Assembly (NCBI GenBank): GCA_030710515.1
Contig: JALBCR010001292.1
Span: 186,001 to 250,000 of the forward strand
Direction: 5' to 3'
Origin: Abscondita cerata
Taxonomy: Eukaryota; Arthropoda; Insecta; Coleoptera; Lampyridae
DNA length: 64,000 bases
Made by a program: the position numbers and the translations under genes. The notes below the pieces were generated by a model. The model had not been told where the DNA came from. It saw only the letters and a list, made by a program, of their open reading frames with translations, and did no database searches. This document shows positions 57,956-64,000 of this stretch, piece after piece; positions within the stretch are counted from its first letter, which is position 1, and every line of letters starts with the position of its first letter.

Positions 57956-59439
57956 ATTGATCAAATACATTAGATCTTAATTTTATTGGCATTTTCTTGT
58001 TCTTGAGTACCTACTTGGGAAAAAGATATCCATCCTAGCCGTCTTCTTCTTAGGATTTTATTGGTTTGATTTTCATTGCTTAGCATATTTTAATTAAATA
58101 ACTTTGGCCTATGATTTGGCGCCACCGACTAATCCAAAATGTTGACTGTTGCTTCCCCATACAACCCCCCTCACCTATTTCGCGTCCCAATCTAAATCTA
58201 GCATTCCAGCAATTAGGTGGTTAAATTACGAGATAGTTCCTATAACCTAGAAGGAATATTGTCAATAACACTTTCTATTTATTTATTTATTTGTATGGTA
58301 CATTATTTTTTATTATTGTTTTGTGATGTAAGTGTAATCTACGGTTAAAAAATATAATAATATATTTATAATTAAAAAAGTTAAACATTATTAGTTAGGG
58401 TGTTTTAGGCGTTTTAATACAAATAAAAAATATGGAAGGTGATCACTATTTTACAGTAATCATGTTGTTCCCAAAAACACCACTTTGGTTTCCGAACCCG
58501 ATCATCAACACCTCCCAGAAAATATGAAAAAAAGTAGTATAATAGGATAAAATTTTCCATATCAAACAGCTGATCTTGACTAAATAAGGATCTAAGCCGA
58601 TTTAATATTAGTAAATTCTGTAACAAGTTTAGAATGAAAGTTCGATACGAGTGAAAGATTCCAGACCCAATGTTAGCGACCGTGAGGAACCACGAGTAGA
58701 TCAAATTTTTATTCTAATCGAGTAACAGACTGTTTTTTTTACGACAATATCTGATTCACTCATTTAATTAATTTTATAGAATTTAAATTAATACTTGTTT
58801 CAAAACATCAAAAACTTTGCATTTACATTTGACACTGGCAGTTCAAAAAATAATGGCTGTCTAATTATTTTGATCAGCATAATTACAGAATATTTATTTT
58901 GTTACTTGTTTTGAAATACATGCAAAACCCGTAACAAGTTAGTGTTTTAAAATAAATGTTCCATCTCAAGGGCAAGAATTTTTACTTTCTATTATTAAAA
59001 ACGATTTCAGAATCACTATATTCTACTAATGGTCGTAGAGAATCTTCATTTGTTCTTTATTCAACATAGTCCCCATCCTTTTTGCATGAATGAACGCCAT
59101 GACAGCATTTTCATGAGTGGCCAGGGCCTTATAAAGGTGTTTGGTTGCAGTAACTTTACAATATTTACTCATGACAGTTTTTCCAGTTATTAGCGCATCT
59201 TCCGTCTGTGTTGCCGCATGTACGTATTTCTGGCATTGAATATCAATTCAACATCGGTGTTGTTTGGCTACACGTTCCCGAAATTTCAGCTTGAACATCT
59301 GCATTTGATGAATGGGGATGAATTTCGAAAATTCTTCATATTAAATCGTAAGAGATCCATCTTCACATTCTTCTCATCAGGAGTTGCGCTTTGTAACTTA
59401 GTTGTCGTAAACGTCTATTGAATTGAAGCACCAAGAGAG
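57956..59439. other. repeat debris and one unexplained open stretch
   Basis: 58260-58520 holds pieces of the dispersed repeat seen at 8663 and 56780. On the - strand about 59218-59030, the sequence reads without a stop as EDALITGKTVMSKYCKVTAT then KHLYKALATHENAVMAFIHA, helix-like and more protein-like than its surroundings. It lacks a Met and I do not recognise it. No other feature is seen. Confidence 0.3.
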
Positions 59440-60868
59440 GTGGGAGAGGAGTTAATAATAGAGAAAATGGAGAATTCAACGAGAAAGAAAACATTTTATA
59501 ATATGAAATAAGGTATATGGTGTAAAAGCCGATTGGTGGAATGGGAAATGTGAGAGAAGCAAAAAAAAGGAAGAAGAAAATGGAGAAAAGAAAATAAATA
59601 TAGAAGAATAGAAGACAAGAGCAGAACTAAAAAAAATGTGAGAAGAGAAAAATAGAATATAGCGAAAAGATCGAACAAAACGTAAAAAAATCAGGGATAA
59701 AGGGCAAGTATGGAAGTTTGTAAATAGGAGAAAAAAAAGGAAAAAGGAAAATGTAAAATAGATGAAAAAATGGGAAAACCACATGATAGGTACGTTACAA
59801 AGAAAAGAAGAGAAGCACATAATACGTATACAAAGAATAGAAAAAAACGACATAATGGAAGGAGAAATAAAAAGCAGAGTTGAACGAAGCTTTAAGAAAA
59901 TTGAAGATGGGAAAAGCGGTAGGCACAGATGGAACACAATGAAAGTAGTGAAAATATACAGGAGAAAGGATGAGAGATAGAATCAAGAAAGTAATGAAAA
60001 GGATATGGCCAGGGGATGGGTTTCCAGAGAGCTGGAAGGAAGCAATATTGTGTCCAACATATAAATTACAGGGGAGTAAGCATAACAAATGTAGGGTACA
60101 AAATATACGGTGAGAAAATAATAAAATGATTGTAAAAGGAATTGGAAGAGAAAAAAATTATACCAGAGTGGCAGATAGGTTTTAGAAAAGGAAGGGGACA
60201 ATAGACAATATACTAAACAAGTTATAAATAAGGAAATAGGGAAGAAAGGAGGAAAAGTATACGCTATATTTATAGACATAAAAACAGCTTTTGACAGAGT
60301 GGATAGATCAATACTATGGGAGGTAATGAGGATTAATGGGAAAAGTGAACACATAATAGGGACAGTATAAGAGATATGCGAAGAAAGAAAGTAGAATAAA
60401 AGTGAAGGGGAAGCTAGGGAAGGTGTCCGCTAAGCCCAATGTTATTCTCTCTCTAAAGACCTATAGGAGTAATAGCGTACACATCAAGTGAGGGGAATAC
60501 AAATTGGAACAACAAACATAATAACTCTAGCATATACAAACAAGGATGGAGGAAGGGATGCGGAAAATAATAAATACGACAAATAGATAGTTTGAGAAAA
60601 AAAAACTGGAAATAAATGTAGGAAAATAAAAAATGATTATATTAAGAACAAAAAGGAAGAGAGAAGGAAAAAAGTGGTGGTGGAAAGGAAAAGAGATCTA
60701 AAGATTGGATTGATATAAATATCTAGGATACAGCATAAGATACAATAACAAGGACAATGACCAGATAAGGAATTTAAGACAAAAATTATGTAAAATTTTA
60801 GAGCAGATATGGGAGTGGAAAGAATGGGCACAGCTAGAAGGAAAGATATTAGGGATGGACGCTAGGCT

Positions 60869-60932
<64 letters not shown>

Positions 60933-61148
60933 TAAATATTTAATAGAGGAATAAATGAAACTAGAAAAATAAGAGGAGAAGCACGGAAGAGAGCGATAAG
61001 ATTTGACAAAAAAATGGAGAATAGAGGAGATAGTGAAATTTTGTATGAATGTTGGGAAGGGACTGAAGTTGGAAAAATAAATCACGGAGAAGAAGGAAGA
61101 AAAGCATATTACAGAAAAGGAGGTTACGCGATAGAAGAAGTAGGAAGG
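59440..61148 (+). pseudogene. R1/Jockey-like LINE ORF2, copy A, decayed
   Basis: The + strand is strongly purine-rich (GAA, AAA, GGA). Broken frames carry, in order, RSFKKIEDGKSGRHRWNT with GTDGT readable in the next frame (~59915), the pre-RT block; GFPESWKEAILCPTYKL (~60017-60065); G-F-R-K-G-R near 60180; FIDIKTAFDRVDRSILWEVM (60270-60325), RT motif A with its Asp; and SYGLG-type C-terminal pieces, ending in the EEGRKAYYRKGGYAIEEVGR block (61090-61145). Stops and frameshifts are numerous. A GA microsatellite interrupts it. The long Leu/Ser/Phe-rich frames on the - strand are shadows. Confidence 0.72.
60870..60928. repeat. (GA)n microsatellite
   Basis: About 29 uninterrupted GA units inside the purine-rich LINE copy. 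It probably arose by slippage in the GAGA-rich coding sequence. It produces the poly-Ser/Leu frames on the - strand. Confidence 0.95.
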
Positions 61149-61399
61149 TTAACACATTCACAGTCCATATGAAAATTAATTCCTTACGCGTGTGCGTCCC
61201 CATAAATTGTTATACCCCATATGTGGTTCATGAGACGTTATTGTTTTCGGTTTATAATAATAACGTCCCATGCACCACTTATGTGTCACTCCTATATTCT
61301 AACTTTATTAAATTTAGTAACCTTCAATTTTACACTGACCTAAATATGAAAAATATCTAAAAAATACTCCATAAGAATTACAATATTATGCATACCACT

Positions 61400-62663
61400 T
61401 TTCAGAGATTAGTTCTACGTCAGATCTGGATTTTGATGCAGACTATAGTCTCCAAGATCCTAATTATCGTGATGAGAATGAGGCAGACAGTAAAACTTCT
61501 TTAAGTAATTGCGACATAAATATGAATGAAGTTGATAATGAGGATGACAACAACCAGACCACATTAGGTAGGGAAGAAGAATTAGATTGGTTTTGGTCGG
61601 ACTGCGTTGTACTTCTTCTTCTTCAAGTAGCATATCCGTTACCGGACGTTGCGCACCCCTCGCATGTATATGTGTTGTGCGTGACAGTAGACACATACAC
61701 ATAGGACCTACAGTTTAACGCCGATTCCGAACGGCTTAGTTGAGAGGTTTACTAGCCAAGTATTTTCTCGCTGGTTTGCCATTGCCTTGCGAGAGAGTAC
61801 GGCCGAAAAATTCGATGTTTGCACCGGGAATTGAACCCGAGGTGCCTGCTTAACAACTAATGCACTTAACTCTTCTTTGTTGGTATTAGTGGGATGTTAT
61901 TACCTACTAAAATTCCTGTAGACGTATTTATATTATTTTTATTAGAAGAAATAATCGAACTAATGGTAAAAGAGGCCAATGCATTTGCTCATGAAATAAG
62001 GAGAACAAAAGGCTAATCACGCGCATTTCCAGATGGTATGATACATACGCATCTGAAATGGAGATGTTTTTGGGTAAGTTTGTCCCTGAAGTTTCTCTCT
62101 TTGTTTTAGAATTTTACTTTTTTCTAGGGGCTTATAAACTTTTCAACTATTGAATGTTACTGGAAGACTGACCCTATATATTACCACGACAGAAATAAAG
62201 TACAACCGATTTGCTTTATTGCGCAAGTGTTAGCACTTTCGTGATAGCAGTGCACTATCTACAAGTCGATTAGATAAAATAAAACCACTTTTAGAACTTA
62301 TTACAAATAATTTGAAAACCATATTTTCTTCTGATGACATTGTAGTTGTGGATGAAACAATGATACCTTTCCGTGGACATTATTACTGACAATTATTATA
62401 CTAACCTAAAAGTCGCAATATATGTGTATAATAGAAAAACTCACCGACTGGGAACCTTACTCCAAAATAGGGTCGATTTACCGATGGAGGTGGTCAATCA
62501 GAAATTGGCAAAAGGTAAAATAACGGCAAGCCAAAATGAATATATAACAGTTTCGAAATGGAGAGATCAGCGAGATGTTCTCATGCTATCAACTTATGAT
62601 AATAAAATGATGAATTGTGGCAAAAAAAGAAACGGCGATAACAAGGCAAAACCGGTTCTGTAG
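61400..62663 (+). pseudogene. piggyBac transposase, interrupted and internally deleted
   Basis: The acidic N-terminus (DLDFDADYSLQDPNY, 61425-61470, then NEVDNEDDNNQ) is followed, after the SINE, by blocks typical of piggyBac. These are HEIRRTKG and a W-x-D-T-x-x-x-E-M-x-x-F-L-G block (~61985-62070), FSTIECYWKTDPIYYHDRNK (~62140-62200), LDKIKPLLELITNNL (~62270-62315) and VVDETMIPFRG (62345-62378) with the first catalytic Asp. It then jumps directly to ITDNYYTNLKVA (62378-62415) with the second Asp. The ~70 residues normally between these blocks are deleted at about 62380. KWRDQRDVLMLST (62560-62600) is intact; the third Asp and the C-terminal zinc domain are absent. Frames shift several times before 62373. 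Confidence 0.8.
61700..61885 (-). mobile_element. tRNA-derived SINE nested in the piggyBac relic
   Basis: On the - strand, an A-box-like TTAGTTGTTAAGC (61862-61850) and a B box GGTTCAATTCC (61837-61827) are spaced as in a tRNA promoter. They are followed by CATCG...GGCAATGGCAAACC-type sequence common in insect SINE bodies. The cloverleaf is degenerate, so it is not a functional tRNA gene. It lies between the N-terminal and core parts of the piggyBac transposase relic. The exact ends and the target duplication were not resolved. Confidence 0.6.
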
Positions 62664-62825
62664 TTGACTATAACAGAGGGAAACAAGGTGTTTTTATTTC
62701 TGATCAATTGTCACGTTATTGCACTTGTCTCAGAAAGTGGTTAATATGGTACAAATTGATGTAGAAATCATCAGTGGAACTCTTATTGTCTATACCTTAC
62801 TTCAGAAAGGCAAGTATGGGAGTTA

Positions 62826-64000
62826 ATAGAAAGAATACAAAAAGAAGGAGAGGGTCATAAGAATAAAAGGGAAAAAATGGGAGGAACATTGCAAGGAACT
62901 ATTGGGCGGAATAGAAGATAGAAGGGGAGTGGAGGGAGAAAGAAATGAGCGGAGTTTGAAAAAAGGAGAAATAGAAAGGGTGGAAATGGAGGAAGCAATC
63001 GGAATAATTAAGAAAGAAAAGGTAGGAGGCATGGACGGAACACAGGGAGAGCAGTGGAAGTATACGGGATAGAAGATGAAGGAGAGGTTGAGAGGGATGA
63101 TGAAAAGGATATGGATAGGGGAAGGATTCCCAAAGAAGTGGAGGAGGCGTTAGTGTGTCCGGTATACAAGGGTGGGAACAAGACTGAGGCAAAAAGTTAT
63201 AGAGCAATCAGCCTATTGAAGGTAGGGAATAAGGTGTATGGGGAAATTTTAAGAAGGAGGAAATAGAGGGAAAAGAGTTACTACAGGATTGGCAAGCGAG
63301 TTTTAGAAAGGAGAGAGGTACGATTGACAATATTTACATACTGAAACACGTGGTAAATAAGCAGATTGAGAGAAAGGGAGGTAAAATGTGGGCACTCTTT
63401 ATATACGTAAATGCGACGTTTGACAGGGTGGAAAGGAACGCCTGTGGGAGTATTTGAGAAAGAAAGAGATAAGTGAAGGTTTGGTAGGGGCGATCGAAGA
63501 ATGTTATATTGATACCAAACGAAATGAAATGGAGACCGGATTCAAAACACTAAGAAGATTGAGACAGAGATGCCGAATGAGTTCGTGTTTATAGGGGACA
63601 TGGAAGAGTTGAAGAAGCAACAATTGGAAAGGATCGTGGTAGGGAAGAAAAAGTTAGAGTGCTACCGTATGCAGATGACATAGTGGCAGTGACAAAGAGT
63701 GAAAGAAATGAAAGAAACTATAAAAGTAATAAAAAATTATTTACAGAAGATTGGAGGCGAATTTGGGGAAAACGAAGGTTATGGAATTTAAGAAAAAAAA
63801 GGGAACAGAAAGAAAAATAAAAAATAAAGTACATTATAAGTTACGATAATAAAGATAGAGAGCATGTAAAGGAAGTATAACAGAAAGCAAAAATAGGATA
63901 GTGAAGCAAGTGTGGGGCATAGGGAACCGAAAGTTTGAAAAAAATCTTGAGAAAAGAAAATGGCTGTTTAATAAGATGGTAAAAAGTGTTTTGATTTATA
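62826..64000 (+). pseudogene. same LINE family, copy B, cut by the window end
   Basis: Broken frames give EEHCKELLGGIEDRRG (~62880-62925), EEAIGIIKKEKVGGMDGTQG (62990-63045), GFPKKW and ALVCPVYKGGNKTEAKSYRA followed by ISLLKVGNKVYGEILRR (63150-63262), LFIYVNATFDRVER (~63395-63435, motif A with Asp changed) and LPYADDIVAVTKSERNE (63664-63710), an intact catalytic Y-A-D-D box. After ~63780, the DNA continues with V-W-G-I-G-(E/N)-R-K-F blocks to the edge. This copy begins further into ORF2 than copy A begins and overlaps it in content, so it is a separate insertion. Confidence 0.75.

Larger units (their letters stand above)
61149..62700 (+). mobile_element. piggyBac-type transposon relic
   Basis: TTAA at 61149-61152 is followed directly by CACATTCACAGTCC, the form expected at a piggyBac left end. 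The transposase relic follows in the same orientation. The right end could not be placed with confidence: a TTAA occurs at 62822-62825, at the border with the next LINE copy, but no matching terminal repeat is obvious. The element lies at the 3' end of LINE copy A and contains a SINE. Confidence 0.6.

Noticed and set aside
57768..57992. 74-codon - strand frame with Thr/Pro/His/Leu repeats
   Set aside because: It reads through the iterated CGAGCTCATTTCGACG units of a MITE end; the repeat explains the protein pattern.
59476..61203. Several long Ser/Leu/Phe-rich - strand frames, apparently membrane proteins
   Set aside because: They are complements of purine-rich LINE coding sequence and the GA repeat; hydrophobicity follows from the TTC/TCT codons.
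61820..61885. tRNA gene
   Set aside because: Only box A and box B are recognisable; the stems do not form a cloverleaf and a SINE-like body follows, so it was called a SINE.

Overview
This is AT-rich eukaryotic nuclear DNA from an arthropod, most likely an insect and possibly a beetle. The evidence is short introns of 50-100 bp, TATA/TCAGT-type core promoter spacing, and a transposon mix of mariner, Tc1, pogo, piggyBac, Transib, Penelope, R1-like LINEs and Ty3/gypsy. Nothing looks bacterial, organellar or like an assembled virus. The species was inferred by eye, without any search.

Host genes are sparse. Two are supported. (1) A five-exon gene on the + strand at 26948-29661 splices into one 817-codon frame across four short GT-AG introns. 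Its product is a charged, Ser/Asn/Lys-rich protein that I do not recognise. (2) The first coding exon of a Ras-like small GTPase lies on the - strand at 14251-14338. It ends inside the P-loop at a splice donor. No further exon is visible to the left, so its first intron may run through at least 14 kb of transposon debris.

The rest is mobile-element sequence. From left to right: 0.4-4.4 kb, a foldback MITE, R1-like LINE debris and an LTR/gag remnant; 4.9-6.2 kb, a mariner with both ends and a frameshifted transposase; 7.4-8.6 kb, a 1.2 kb palindrome; 11.1-13.0 kb, an internally deleted Transib whose ends begin with the RAG heptamer CACAGTG; 15.6-16.3 kb, a LINE fragment; 16.3-19.8 kb, a 3.5 kb inverted duplication; 20.2-20.3 kb, a promoter-like cluster with heat-shock-element words; 21.8-23.4 kb, a small MITE and a Tc1-like relic; 25.5-26.5 kb, a broken coding relic; 30.1-32.1 kb, a deleted gypsy-type LTR element; 32.4-34 kb, a hairpin and a pogo-like relic; 35.2-39.9 kb, an RT fragment, MITE copies and a broken multi-frame gene of a repetitive arthropod family; 42.9-43.9 kb, two MITEs; 47.2-48.1 kb, a foldback with an abnormal A/T-only loop; 48.4-51.9 kb, a LINE tail, a maT/mariner relic and a Penelope-like element; 52.4-54.5 kb, a possible solo LTR and a deleted mariner-like element with intact ends; 56.9-57.9 kb, a MULE-like MITE with iterated ends; 59.4-64.0 kb, two copies of one LINE flanking a piggyBac relic that carries a nested tRNA-derived SINE.

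The elements do not form a pathway. They record repeated insertion, nesting and decay around two host loci. The best leads are the uncharacterised spliced gene, the isolated GTPase exon, the RSS-like Transib ends, and a group of foldback elements sharing a TACAGGGTG-type terminus.
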